Source: VRUE01 sp040879985
GTDB lineage: Bacteria; Actinomycetota; Thermoleophilia; Solirubrobacterales; 70-9
Direction: 5' to 3'
DNA: 64,000 nt
Assembly (NCBI GenBank): GCA_040879985.1
Contig: JBBDJH010000018.1
Location: 3,528 to 67,527 of the forward strand
Under the pieces are notes generated by a model. That model worked only from the letters and a program-made list of their open reading frames with translations. It had not been told where the DNA came from and made no database searches. Both the position numbers and the translations under genes were made by a program. Of this stretch, positions 1-7,586 are shown in pieces; positions within the stretch are counted from its first letter, which is position 1; every line of letters begins with the position of its first letter.

Positions 1-660
1 GGCCTCGACCGCCCGCCGCGCGGCTGTCTCCGGATGGCGCACCGCCGCCACCGCCCGCTCGGCGAGCCGCAACGGCGCGACCGCCAGCTCGCCGGCGCCG
101 CGCGTGATCAGGTCGGCCGTGCTCGGCGCCGCCTGCGGCTTCCAGCCGTCTTCGACCGGGGCCGGCTCGGTAATCGGCTCGAGGTCGAAGAGCACGGTCC
201 CGATGTCGACCCCGGCGATCCCGTCGACCGCGGCGTGATGGGTCTTGGTCAGCAGGGCGAAGCGGTCGCGCTCGAGCCCCTGGACCAGCCACATCTCCCA
301 GAGCGGCTTGGAGCGATCGAGCTGCTGCGAGAAGACGCGCGCGGCGAGCCGCTTCAGCTGCGCCTCGCCACCCGGATCGGGCAGCGCCGTGTGGCGGATG
401 TGGTAGCTGAGGTTGAAGTTGACGTCGTCGGCCCAGAGCGGCCGTCCGGCCTCCAGCGGCGGCACGACGAGGCGCTGGCGGAAGCGCGGCACCTGGTCCA
501 GCTTGCCGCGCACATGCTCGACCAGGTCGACGTAGCGCGGCGGCGGACCCGCGAAGATCAGGATGCCGCCGATGTGCATGTGGCTGGACGAGGTCTCGTT
601 GGTGAGGAACGAGGCGTCGGTCGAGCTGAGGCGCTCGAGGTGGTCTCCGGCAGTGCTCAT
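1..660 (-). CDS. Wax ester synthase/diacylglycerol acyltransferase (WS/DGAT), N-terminal part
   Basis: Reading the minus strand from the ATG at 660 gives 220 residues that run off the left edge of the window. The protein contains HHAAVDG at residues 141-147, the HHxxxDG acyl-transfer motif of the bacterial WS/DGAT family, preceded by the family-typical LSSTDASFL and PLWEMWLVQGL blocks. Members join acyl-CoA to a long-chain alcohol or diacylglycerol to make storage wax or triacylglycerol, usually at the membrane. Full-length proteins are about 450-480 residues, so the C-terminal half lies outside the window. A TAGCCT box six bases upstream of the ATG suggests a leaderless transcript. It is divergent from ispH. 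Confidence 0.9.
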   Translation of the reverse strand, partial: MSTAGDHLERLSSTDASFLTNETSSSHMHIGGILIFAGPPPRYVDLVEHVRGKLDQVPRFRQRLVVPPLEAGRPLWADDVNFNLSYHIRHTALPDPGGEAQLKRLAARVFSQQLDRSKPLWEMWLVQGLERDRFALLTKTHHAAVDGIAGVDIGTVLFDLEPITEPAPVEDGWKPQAAPSTADLITRGAGELAVAPLRLAERAVAAVRHPETAARRAVEA

Positions 661-740
661 CCTGCAAGGCTAGCTGCGGCGGCTTGCGGGACCAAGCGCG
701 GCAATGTGGGTCGCAAGTCCGCCACCGGTACCCTGGGGCC
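661..740. promoter_or_regulatory. Divergent leaderless promoter region between WS/DGAT and ispH
   Basis: The 80-bp gap holds a TANNNT box on each strand: TAGCCT on the minus strand at 667-672 and TACCCT on the plus strand at 729-734. Each lies exactly six bases before an ATG, with no Shine-Dalgarno sequence between. This geometry would place both transcription starts at or next to the start codons. The promoter function is inferred. Confidence 0.5.
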
Positions 741-1709
741 ATGGCAACCACCGCAAGCGTCGCGTTGAAGCGCGTTCTGCTCGCCGCCCCGCGCGGTTAC
801 TGCGCCGGCGTCGACCGCGCCGTGCAGACGGTTGAGCGCGCGCTCGAGCACCACGGCGCGCCGATCTACGTGCGCAAAGAGATCGTCCACAACAAGCATG
901 TGGTCGAGGAACTGTCCGAGCGCGGCGCGATCTTCGTCGAGGAGGAGGCCGAAGTGCCGGAGGGGGAGATGGTCGTCTTCTCCGCCCACGGCGTCGCCCC
1001 GGCCGTGCACGACAATGCCGCCGCCCGCAAGCTGCGCACGATCGACGCCACCTGTCCGCTCGTCACCAAGGTCCACGTCTCGGCGCGCCGTTTCGCCGCC
1101 GACGGCTACACGATCGTGATGATCGGCCACGAGGGCCACGAGGAGGTCGAAGGGACGACCGGCGAGGCGCCGGACAGCATCGTCCTGATCGAAACCGCCG
1201 ACGAGGTCGCGGCGCTCGAGGTCCCGGATCCGGAGAAGGTCGCCTTCATCACCCAGACCACCCTCTCGGTCGACGAGACCGCGGAAGTGATCGCCGCCCT
1301 GCGGGCCAAGTTCCCGGCGATCGTCAGCTCCAAGTCCGACGACATCTGTTACGCGACGACCAACCGCCAGATCGCGGTCAAGCAGCTCGCCCGCGAGTGC
1401 GACCTGGTGCTCGTGATCGGCTCGACCAACTCGTCCAACTCCAACCGCCTGGTCGAGGTCGCGCGCGAACACGGCGCCGCCTCGCACCTGATCGACAATC
1501 ACACCCAGGTGCGGGAGGAGTGGCTGCAGGGAGTCGAGACCGTCGGGATCACCTCGGGAGCCAGCGCCCCGGAGGAGCTGGTCGAGCGCCTGGTCGACTC
1601 CTTCCGCGAGCGCGGTGTCGAGGACGTCTCGGAGCTGCGCGTCGTCGACGAGGACGTGCGCTTCATGCTGCCGAAGAAGATCCGCGAAATCGCGGCCGCA
1701 GGCGCTTAG
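741..1709 (+). CDS. ispH: 4-hydroxy-3-methylbut-2-enyl diphosphate reductase
   Basis: This 322-residue protein is IspH (LytB), the last enzyme of the MEP isoprenoid pathway. It reduces HMBPP to IPP and DMAPP with a [4Fe-4S] cluster. The three cluster cysteines are visible: C21 in APRGYCAGVDRAV, C105 in DATCPLVTK and C203 in DDICYATTNRQ. The GHEEVEGT and TQTTLSVDET motifs are also present. The start chosen is the ATG at 741, which begins the conserved N-terminus; a longer in-frame GTG exists at 684 but adds non-conserved sequence. The 3' end overlaps the convergent redoxin gene by 4 bp. As an Fe-S enzyme it depends on the SUF system encoded nearby. Confidence 0.96.
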   Translation: MATTASVALKRVLLAAPRGYCAGVDRAVQTVERALEHHGAPIYVRKEIVHNKHVVEELSERGAIFVEEEAEVPEGEMVVFSAHGVAPAVHDNAAARKLRTIDATCPLVTKVHVSARRFAADGYTIVMIGHEGHEEVEGTTGEAPDSIVLIETADEVAALEVPDPEKVAFITQTTLSVDETAEVIAALRAKFPAIVSSKSDDICYATTNRQIAVKQLARECDLVLVIGSTNSSNSNRLVEVAREHGAASHLIDNHTQVREEWLQGVETVGITSGASAPEELVERLVDSFRERGVEDVSELRVVDEDVRFMLPKKIREIAAAGA

Positions 1710-2500
1710 GGCATTCCCGCCGCGAAGCTGACCGACCGGATACGCAGCCCGGAAGAAGGCCGGAGGGTGAGCGTGTGGGACTCGTTCCGAGAGTGCTCGG
1801 CGAGGGCGTAGAGCGCCGCGCCATCGATCTCGATCCTGCCCGCGGGCTCGCCGTCGAGCTCGATCTCCACCTCGCCCTCCCCCTCGACCGTCGCGTGGGC
1901 GCCGCCTGCCTCGTAGGAGATCTCCAGCTCGCCGGTCGTCGACTCGCCCGGGAAGAGCTCCGCGGTGGGCGGCATTACCTTGGCGCCGGGGGCGTCGGTC
2001 GGGCGCAGCGGCGCCATCGGTTCGGGCAAAACCTGGAGCGCGTCCCCTTCGCGCAGCGCGGCCTGGATCGCCTCCTCGGTCGCCCGGTATTCGCCCTCCC
2101 CGAAGTGGGCCCAGGCGAGCGCCCCGCCGAGCTTCCAGAGGAACAGGCTGGGCCAGCCCTCGCAGCCGTAGGAATGCCAGAGGCGCCGCTCGGCGTCGAT
2201 CGCGACCGGGAACTCGACCCCAAGCCGCTGCAGGCCGGCGGCCACGATCTCGCGCTCGGCGCCGAAGGGGAAGCGCGGCGCCTGCACGCCGATCGTCGTC
2301 AGCCCGTGCGGCTCGTAGCGGCGCGCCCACTCGTTGACGTAGGGGAGCGTGCGCACGCTGTTGAGCTGGGCGAAGTCGAAGAAGTGGACGAGCACGGGGC
2401 CTGCCGCGGTCGCGACCGGCATCGAGCGCGGCGCCTCGCCGACCCACTCGATCCCCTCGGGCAGGTCGGGCGCGGCGATCGTGTCCTGCTCCGGGCGCAT
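1706..2500 (-). CDS. Redoxin/thioredoxin-fold protein lacking the CxxC motif
   Basis: This 264-residue protein resembles TlpA/DipZ-type redoxin domains: a strand rich in valine and phenylalanine (PVLVHFFDF), a helix (LPYVNEWARRY), TIGVQAP, and EGWPSLFLW with the cis-Pro region. At the active site position, where TlpA has WCxxC, the sequence reads AQLNS, so no redox cysteine pair is present. The C-terminal 100 residues resemble the beta-rich extension found after redoxin domains in DipZ-like proteins. No signal peptide is apparent, so it is probably cytosolic. The ATG at 2500 is preceded by TAACGT seven bases upstream, which fits a leaderless start. The function is unknown and a disulfide reductase role is unlikely. 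Confidence 0.7.
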   Translation of the reverse strand: MRPEQDTIAAPDLPEGIEWVGEAPRSMPVATAAGPVLVHFFDFAQLNSVRTLPYVNEWARRYEPHGLTTIGVQAPRFPFGAEREIVAAGLQRLGVEFPVAIDAERRLWHSYGCEGWPSLFLWKLGGALAWAHFGEGEYRATEEAIQAALREGDALQVLPEPMAPLRPTDAPGAKVMPPTAELFPGESTTGELEISYEAGGAHATVEGEGEVEIELDGEPAGRIEIDGAALYALAEHSRNESHTLTLRPSSGLRIRSVSFAAGMP

Positions 2501-2565
2501 CGCGCGAACGTTATCTTGGGCCGTCCAGCGGAGATCGCGCTCCGCACCGAAAAGGAGATCGCTCG

Positions 2566-2988
2566 ATGACCCAGCCGACCAAAGCAATCGCCGTCCTGCT
2601 CGCGCTCGTCGCGAGCATCGCTTTGGCGGCATGCGGGAGCGGCGACGAGGCAACGACGGCCGAGACCGGCCCCGCCACGACGACGACTGAGAAAGCGCCC
2701 AGAAGCGGCTATGGCAAGACGGAGCCGAGCGTGCCGACGATCGCGATCCGCGACGGCGAGCCGGCCGGCGGCGTGAAGGAGCTCGAGTTCGAGGCCGGCG
2801 ACCGGATTCGCTTCCGGGTCCGCTCGAACGTCGCCGACGAGGTCCATGTCCACGGCTACGACGTGACCGAGGAGGTCCCCGCCGGGGGCTCGGCCACGGT
2901 CTCCTTCCCGGCGGAGATCGAAGGGATCTTCGAGGTCGAGTCGCACGGCAGCGGCGCACAGATCGCGGAGCTGCGCGTCAACCCGTGA
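2566..2988 (+). CDS. Cupredoxin-like lipoprotein
   Basis: A 140-residue exported protein. The first 23 residues are a lipoprotein signal with lipobox LAAC (Cys at about 23), followed by a Thr-rich linker and a beta-sandwich resembling the cupredoxin domain of EfeO/plastocyanin-like proteins (FEAGDRIRFRVRSNVADEVHVHGYDV and the C-terminal GIFEVESHG). The two histidines of HVHGYD could bind metal, but no Cys/Met ligand set is evident. A clear ribosome binding site, AAAGGAG, sits nine bases before the ATG. The stop overlaps the GTG of the next gene (GTGA), so the two are translationally coupled and probably act together on the outer face of the membrane. Confidence 0.75.
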   Translation: MTQPTKAIAVLLALVASIALAACGSGDEATTAETGPATTTTEKAPRSGYGKTEPSVPTIAIRDGEPAGGVKELEFEAGDRIRFRVRSNVADEVHVHGYDVTEEVPAGGSATVSFPAEIEGIFEVESHGSGAQIAELRVNP

Positions 2989-4421
2989 GCCTGCTGCCGT
3001 TCGCGCACGCGCTGGCCGCCCGGCAGGACCTGCCGATCCCGGCCTGGCTGTTCGCCTGGGGGGCGGCGATCGTCCTGATCGTCTCCTTCTTCGCGCTCTC
3101 GGTCAGCTGGCGCGAGCCGCGCTTCGAGAAGGACCGCTGGCGCCCCCTCGGGACGGGGCTCTCGCGGGCCCTGCTCGGCGCGCCCGTGCAGGTGTTCTGC
3201 GGCGCGATCGGCGTCTTCCTGCTCGGCCTCGCGATCTACGCCGGCCTGCGCGGCACCGAAGCGCCGGATCGCAACTTCGCCCTGACCTTCCTGTTCGTCA
3301 CCTGCTGGCTCGGCTTTCCCCTCGTCAGCGTCGTCTTCGGCGACGTCTTCCGCCCCTTCAACCCCTGGCGGGCGGTCGGCCGCGTCGCCGGTGGCGCGTT
3401 CACCGCTCTCGCCGGCCGGCCGCCGGCCCACCTGCGCTACCCGGAGTGGCTGGGGCGCTGGCCCGCCGCGATCGGCCTCGTCGCGGTCGTCTGGCTGGAG
3501 ATCGTCTACGGCGTCAGCGGCGGCGTCTCGGTCGGCCTCGCGCCGCACGCCGCGGGCGTCGCCGCGCTCGTCTACACCGCTTACACGCTGACGATGATGG
3601 CCCTCTTCGGGACCGAGCGGTGGTGCCGCAACGGCGAGGTCTTCTCGGTCTACTTCGGCATGTTCTCCCAGCTTGGCTGCTTCGCCGTCGAGGACGGCCG
3701 CCTGGGCCGGCGCCGGCCGCTCGCCGCGGCCGGCCGCTGGGCGAGCGTGCCCGGCTCGGCCGCGGTCGTGATCGCCTCGATCGCCACCACCAGTTTCGAC
3801 GGCGCCTCCGAGGGAGCGTTCCTGAGCTCGCTCGAATGGACCTTCGAGCGCTTAACCGACGCCGGCTTCGGCCTCACCCTGGCGCTGCGCCTCACCGACA
3901 CGATCTTCATCGCCCTCTGCCTTGCCGGGGTCGCCCTGATCTACCTGGTCGGCGTCTGGGGGATGTCGACCGTGAAGGGCGCCCCACCGCTGCGCAAGCT
4001 CTGGTCGGGCTTTGCCCACACGCTGATCCCGATCGCCTTCGCCTACCTGTTCGCCCACTACTTCAGCCTCTTCGTCTTTCAGGAGCAGGCCCAGTTCACC
4101 TACCTGCTCTCCGACCCGCTGGGCACCGGCACGACCGACCTCTTCGGCACCGCCAACAGACCATTCGATCTCGGCCTCTTCCAGATCGGCAAAGACGATG
4201 GAGGTATCGACTACACCGTCCTCAGCGCCAACGCGATCTGGTACGTCCAGGTCGGCTCGCTGGTGATCGGGCACGTCGTTGCGCTGACGCTGGCCCACGA
4301 CCGCGCCACGGCCTACTGGGGCGACTACCGCGAGGCGGCCCGCTCGCAGTATTGGATGCTCGCCGTGATGGTCGCCTTCACCTGCTTTGGCCTCTACCTG
4401 CTCTCGGTAGCCAACGCGTAG
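2985..4421 (+). CDS. Polytopic membrane protein, fenitrothion hydrolase-like family
   Basis: A 478-residue integral membrane protein with roughly ten to twelve hydrophobic segments, for example WLFAWGAAIVLIVSFFALSV near the N-terminus and VMVAFTCFGLYLLSVANA at the C-terminus. Homologues in high-GC actinobacteria are often named fenitrothion hydrolase after one partial similarity; I see no hydrolase motif and treat that name as unproven. The GTG start lies inside the lipoprotein stop codon, so expression is coupled. Pairing with a cupredoxin-type lipoprotein suggests a membrane partner in metal or electron handling, which is inference only. Confidence 0.65.
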   Translation: MSLLPFAHALAARQDLPIPAWLFAWGAAIVLIVSFFALSVSWREPRFEKDRWRPLGTGLSRALLGAPVQVFCGAIGVFLLGLAIYAGLRGTEAPDRNFALTFLFVTCWLGFPLVSVVFGDVFRPFNPWRAVGRVAGGAFTALAGRPPAHLRYPEWLGRWPAAIGLVAVVWLEIVYGVSGGVSVGLAPHAAGVAALVYTAYTLTMMALFGTERWCRNGEVFSVYFGMFSQLGCFAVEDGRLGRRRPLAAAGRWASVPGSAAVVIASIATTSFDGASEGAFLSSLEWTFERLTDAGFGLTLALRLTDTIFIALCLAGVALIYLVGVWGMSTVKGAPPLRKLWSGFAHTLIPIAFAYLFAHYFSLFVFQEQAQFTYLLSDPLGTGTTDLFGTANRPFDLGLFQIGKDDGGIDYTVLSANAIWYVQVGSLVIGHVVALTLAHDRATAYWGDYREAARSQYWMLAVMVAFTCFGLYLLSVANA

Positions 4422-4428
4422 AACTTAG

Positions 4429-4477
4429 GTTCCGCTGTTCCTTTCCCCTCTATGACAGGGGAAAGGAACAGCGGAAC
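4429..4477. terminator. Perfect 20-bp stem-loop between convergent genes
   Basis: The arms 4429-4448 and 4458-4477 are perfectly complementary over 20 bp, with a 9-base loop at 4449-4457. The element lies 8 bp after the stop of the membrane protein gene and 6 bp from the stop of sufD, which converges on it. There is no T-tract, but its position and stability fit a bidirectional terminator or mRNA 3'-end protector serving both genes. Confidence 0.75.
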
Positions 4478-4482
4478 GGGAT

Positions 4483-5601
4483 TCAGAGGATCTCGGCGAG
4501 GCGGCGCTCGAGCGCCGCTGAGATCTCATCGCGCACCGGGCCCTCGGCGAGGCGTTCGACCAGCGACTCGAGGAAGCCCTCGATGATCACCTGCTTGGCG
4601 GTCGCCGGGTCGAGCCCGCGCGAGGTCAGGTAGAAGAGCTGCTCGCGGTCGATCTGGGCGATCGCGGCGGCGTGGGTGCAGCGCACGTCGTCGGCTTCGA
4701 TCTCGAGGCCGGGAATCGCGTCGGCGTGGGCCTCGGGGGAGAGCAGCAGGTTGCGGCTCTCCTGGAAGGCGTCGGTGCCCTGGGCACCGGGGTCGACGCG
4801 GATCATCCCCCGCCAGACGGCGGTCGCGCCGCCGGCGAGGACGCCGCGGAAGGCGAGGTCGGAAAAGGTGTTGGGGGCGGAGTGCTCCTGGGTCGTGTCG
4901 TAGTCGAGGTGCTGGCCCGGCGCCCCGGCATAGCCGCCGGTGACCCGCGCCTCGGCGCCGGGGCCGGCGAGGTTGGTCTCCATCCGCACCTTGCCGCGGG
5001 CCGAGCCGAAGCCGAGCGCGGTCCAGTCGAGCCGGCCGTCGCGCTCGACCTGCGCCCGCTGGCTGGAGAAGATCCAGGCCCGCTCGGAGATGTCCTGGGT
5101 GCTGACGTAGCGCAGCGTCGCGGCCTGGCCGACGTGCAGCTCGACGACCGAGTTCAGCAGCGCGTCGGTCGCGTCGCCGGCCGAGCCGCTGTGCTCCCAG
5201 ACCTCGGCCTCGGCGCCCTCCTCAAGCACGATCAGGGTGCGCCAGGCGACCGCGACGCCGTCGTCGTCGAGCGGGACCTCGACGCGGATCGGCTGCTTGA
5301 CCTTGACTCCGGTCGAGACGTGGACCAGGACGCCCTCGCCGTCGGCCGCCTCGTGACGGGCGACGAACGGGTCGTCGCCGGGGACCAGCGCGCCCAGCCT
5401 GCCCTCGACCAACTCCGGGTGGGACTCGATCGCCTCGGCCAGCGGCAGCACCGTCGCCCCGTCGACACTCGGCAGCTCGACCTCGACCGATCCGGGCTCG
5501 TAGGCATCGAGGTCGAGGTCGGAAAGATCGGTGAATTCCCACCCCTTCGTCTTTTGGTCCGGAAGAGGGGGGAGAGTAGGGGTGGTCATTGGCGTGGTCA
5601 T
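4483..5601 (-). CDS. sufD: Fe-S cluster assembly protein SufD
   Basis: A 372-residue SufB/SufD-family scaffold subunit. SufD pairs with SufB, and the SufBC2D complex builds [4Fe-4S] clusters on SufB using ATP hydrolysis by SufC. The C-terminal signature is clear: DDVRCTHAAAIAQIDREQLFYLTSRGLD, followed by AKQVIIEGFLESLVERL. I chose the ATG at 5601 because the upstream in-frame sequence is low-complexity and absent from the family; an alternative ATG lies four codons downstream. It is the last gene of the locus, 90 bp after sufB, with a strong stem-loop in the gap. It ends at a perfect inverted repeat shared with the convergent gene. Confidence 0.93.
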   Translation of the reverse strand: MTTPMTTPTLPPLPDQKTKGWEFTDLSDLDLDAYEPGSVEVELPSVDGATVLPLAEAIESHPELVEGRLGALVPGDDPFVARHEAADGEGVLVHVSTGVKVKQPIRVEVPLDDDGVAVAWRTLIVLEEGAEAEVWEHSGSAGDATDALLNSVVELHVGQAATLRYVSTQDISERAWIFSSQRAQVERDGRLDWTALGFGSARGKVRMETNLAGPGAEARVTGGYAGAPGQHLDYDTTQEHSAPNTFSDLAFRGVLAGGATAVWRGMIRVDPGAQGTDAFQESRNLLLSPEAHADAIPGLEIEADDVRCTHAAAIAQIDREQLFYLTSRGLDPATAKQVIIEGFLESLVERLAEGPVRDEISAALERRLAEIL

Positions 5602-5621
5602 GAAGGTTCCTGGCAAGGACG

Positions 5622-5670
5622 TGGACGGGGGACAGTGCTCTGCACGGCCCCCGGCCGCGGACGCCGTCCA
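5622..5670 (-). promoter_or_regulatory. Stem-loop in the sufB-sufD intergenic gap
   Basis: Seven-bp outer arms (5622-5628 with 5664-5670) enclose a G5/C5 stem (5627-5631 with 5648-5652) and a GTGC-TCT-GCAC tip (5635-5645). The G5/C5 stem and outer stem share two bases, so they are partly alternative pairings. The gap between sufB and sufD is otherwise featureless. It could stabilise mRNA or lower sufD expression relative to sufB. Confidence 0.4.
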
Positions 5671-5691
5671 GGGGCCTTCATGGGCCGCCAA

Positions 5692-7125
5692 TCAGCCAAT
5701 CGAGCCCTCCATCTGCAACTCGATCAGGCGGTTGAGCTCGACCGCGTACTCCATCGGCAGCTCCTTGGTGACCGGCTCGATGAAGCCGTTGACGATCATC
5801 TTCGAGGCCTCCTCCTCGTCGAGGCCGTGGCTCTGCAGGTAGAAGACCTGCTCGTCGCCGATTTTGGAGACGGTCGCCTCGTGGCCGACGTCGGCGTCGT
5901 TCTCGCCGATCCTGATCGTCGGGTAGGTGTCCGAGCGCGAGTCCTCATCGAGCAGCAGCGCGTCGCAGACGACCTTCGAGCGCGACTCGCTCGCCCCGTC
6001 GGCGACTTCGAGCAGGCCGCGGTAGGTGCTGCGGCCGCCGTCCTTGGAGATCGACTTGGAGAAGATCGAGGACGAGGTGCGCGGCGCCGCGTGGATGATC
6101 TTGCCGCCGGCGTCCTGGTGCTGGCCCTTGCCGGCGAAGGCGATCGAGAGGATCTCGCCGTGCGCTTCGGGGCCGAGCAGGTAGATCGACGGGTACTTCA
6201 TCGTCAGTTTCGAGCCGAGGTTGCAGTCGACCCACTCCATCGTCGCCTTCTCCTCGGCGATCGCGCGCTTGGTGACCAGGTTGTAGACGTTCTGCGACCA
6301 GTTCTGCACGGTCGTGTAGCGCACCCGCGAGCTCGGTTTGGCGACGATCTCGACCACCGCCGAGTGCAGCGAGTCGCTCGAGTAGACCGGCGCCGTGCAG
6401 CCCTCGATGTAGTGGACGTCGGCGCCCTCCTCGCAGATGATCAGGGTGCGCTCGAACTGGCCCATGTTCTCGGTGTTGATCCGGAAGTAGGCCTGCAGCG
6501 GCATCTCGACCTTGACTCCGGCGGGCACGTAGACGAAAGAGCCACCCGACCAGACGGCCGAGTTGAGCGCCGCCAGTTTGTTGTCGTTGGCGGGGATCAC
6601 CGTCGCCCAGTACTGGCGGACCAGGTCCTCGTGCTCGCGCAGCGCCGTGTCCATGTCGGTGAAGATCACGCCCTGGGCCTCGAGCTTCTCGTTGACCTGG
6701 TGATAGACGACCTCGGACTCGTACTGGGCGCCGACGCCGGAGAGGAATTTGCGCTCCGCCTCGGGGATGCCGAGCCGGTCGAAGGTGTTTTTGATGTCCT
6801 CCGGGACCTCACTCCAGTCGCGGCTGTTCTTGTCCGAGGCGCGGACGAAGTAGTGGATGTCGTCGAAGTCGATCTGGCCGAGGTTGCCGCCCCAGTTCGG
6901 CGTCGGGCGGGAGTAGAAGTGTTCGAGCGCCTTGAGGCGGAAGTCGCGCATCCACTGCGGCTCGTCCTTGTACTCGGAGATCGACTCGACCACCTCGCGC
7001 GAGAGGCCCTTCGGGGCCTTGTAGGCATAGCCGCTCTCAGGATCGTGGAAGCCGAACTTCTCCTTGTAGTCGGCGTTGATGCCGGCGAGCTCTTTTTTCT
7101 CTGCGACTGCCTCTGGCGTAGCCAT
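5692..7125 (-). CDS. sufB: Fe-S cluster assembly scaffold SufB
   Basis: A 477-residue SufB, the core scaffold that accepts sulfur and assembles clusters in the SufBC2D complex. Recognisable blocks include NWGGNLGQIDFDD, VPAGVKVEMPLQAYFRIN, EEGADVHYIEGCTAP (conserved Cys), ATMEWVDCNLGSKLTMKYPS and GDEQVFYLQSHGL. The length matches the family. The ATG at 7125 is preceded by GGAGGT with a nine-base spacer, a consensus ribosome binding site that settles the start against a longer in-frame option at 7254. It follows the Rieske gene with a 5-bp gap, so the two are co-transcribed. Confidence 0.97.
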   Translation of the reverse strand: MATPEAVAEKKELAGINADYKEKFGFHDPESGYAYKAPKGLSREVVESISEYKDEPQWMRDFRLKALEHFYSRPTPNWGGNLGQIDFDDIHYFVRASDKNSRDWSEVPEDIKNTFDRLGIPEAERKFLSGVGAQYESEVVYHQVNEKLEAQGVIFTDMDTALREHEDLVRQYWATVIPANDNKLAALNSAVWSGGSFVYVPAGVKVEMPLQAYFRINTENMGQFERTLIICEEGADVHYIEGCTAPVYSSDSLHSAVVEIVAKPSSRVRYTTVQNWSQNVYNLVTKRAIAEEKATMEWVDCNLGSKLTMKYPSIYLLGPEAHGEILSIAFAGKGQHQDAGGKIIHAAPRTSSSIFSKSISKDGGRSTYRGLLEVADGASESRSKVVCDALLLDEDSRSDTYPTIRIGENDADVGHEATVSKIGDEQVFYLQSHGLDEEEASKMIVNGFIEPVTKELPMEYAVELNRLIELQMEGSIG

Positions 7126-7130
7126 CTCGA

Positions 7131-7457
7131 TCAGACCTCCAAAACGATGGTGTCGTCCACGACGGCCGTCGTGTACGTCCGCACCGGAGCATAGGCGGGG
7201 AGGGTCTTCGGCCTGCCGCTGGTCAGGTCGAAGAGCGAGCCGTGGCGGGGGCACTCGACCGTGCAGGTCGCGGCGTCGAACTCGCCCTCGGCGAGCGGCC
7301 CGTCATCGTGCGAGCAGCGATCCTCGATCGCGTACAGCGTCCCGTCGCAGTTGAAGACCCCGATCTTCTCCTCTCCGTGCTCGACCAGGCGCATCGCGCC
7401 GGGCGGCAGCTCGGCAAGCGGGCAGACGGGGATTTGGGTTCCAGCGGTGTCGGACAT
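7131..7457 (-). CDS. Rieske [2Fe-2S] ferredoxin of the suf operon
   Basis: A 108-residue soluble Rieske-type ferredoxin. The ligand pattern CxH...CxxH is intact: C48 and H50 in CSHDDG, C69 and H72 in CPRHGS. Such small Rieske proteins occur inside actinobacterial suf operons and may deliver electrons for cluster assembly or sulfur reduction; the exact role is not established. It is the first gene of the Rieske-sufB-sufD unit, with 129 bp upstream that hold a palindromic candidate Rrf2 operator overlapping a TAGGAT promoter box. The ATG at 7457 opens the conserved fold. Confidence 0.92.
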   Translation of the reverse strand: MSDTAGTQIPVCPLAELPPGAMRLVEHGEEKIGVFNCDGTLYAIEDRCSHDDGPLAEGEFDAATCTVECPRHGSLFDLTSGRPKTLPAYAPVRTYTTAVVDDTIVLEV

Positions 7458-7505
7458 GAGGGCGAGACGCTAGCCTCCGCGGATGCTTCGTGCGGGTTGA
7501 GACTT

Positions 7506-7528
7506 AATCCTACTTCTCCAGTCGGATT
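7506..7528 (-). promoter_or_regulatory. Candidate Rrf2 operator/promoter for Rieske-sufB-sufD
   Basis: On the plus strand the half-sites AATCCTACT (7506-7514) and AGTCGGATT (7520-7528) form a 9-bp inverted repeat with one mismatch and a 5-bp spacer. On the minus strand the right part reads AGTAGGATT, which contains a TAGGAT -10-like box. The same left half-site and spacing recur in front of the rrf2 gene at 11810-11832. Autoregulation by the IscR-like Rrf2 protein is inferred. Confidence 0.6.
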
Positions 7529-7586
7529 TTAGAGAAAGGCGACGACGGGCCGCACCGAACCGGCGTCTGAGCCCGAGCCGGGTCGC

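Noticed and set aside
34..768. Plus-strand ORF of 244 aa at the left edge
   Set aside because: It is antisense to the WS/DGAT reading frame, which has the HHxxxDG motif; the plus-strand product is Arg-rich and matches nothing.
4429..4477. CRISPR repeat or attachment site
   Set aside because: It is a single inverted repeat without direct-repeat spacing or an adjacent integrase or cas gene.
4672..7194. 840-aa plus-strand ORF
   Set aside because: It is the antisense shadow of sufD and sufB, an effect of third-position GC bias.
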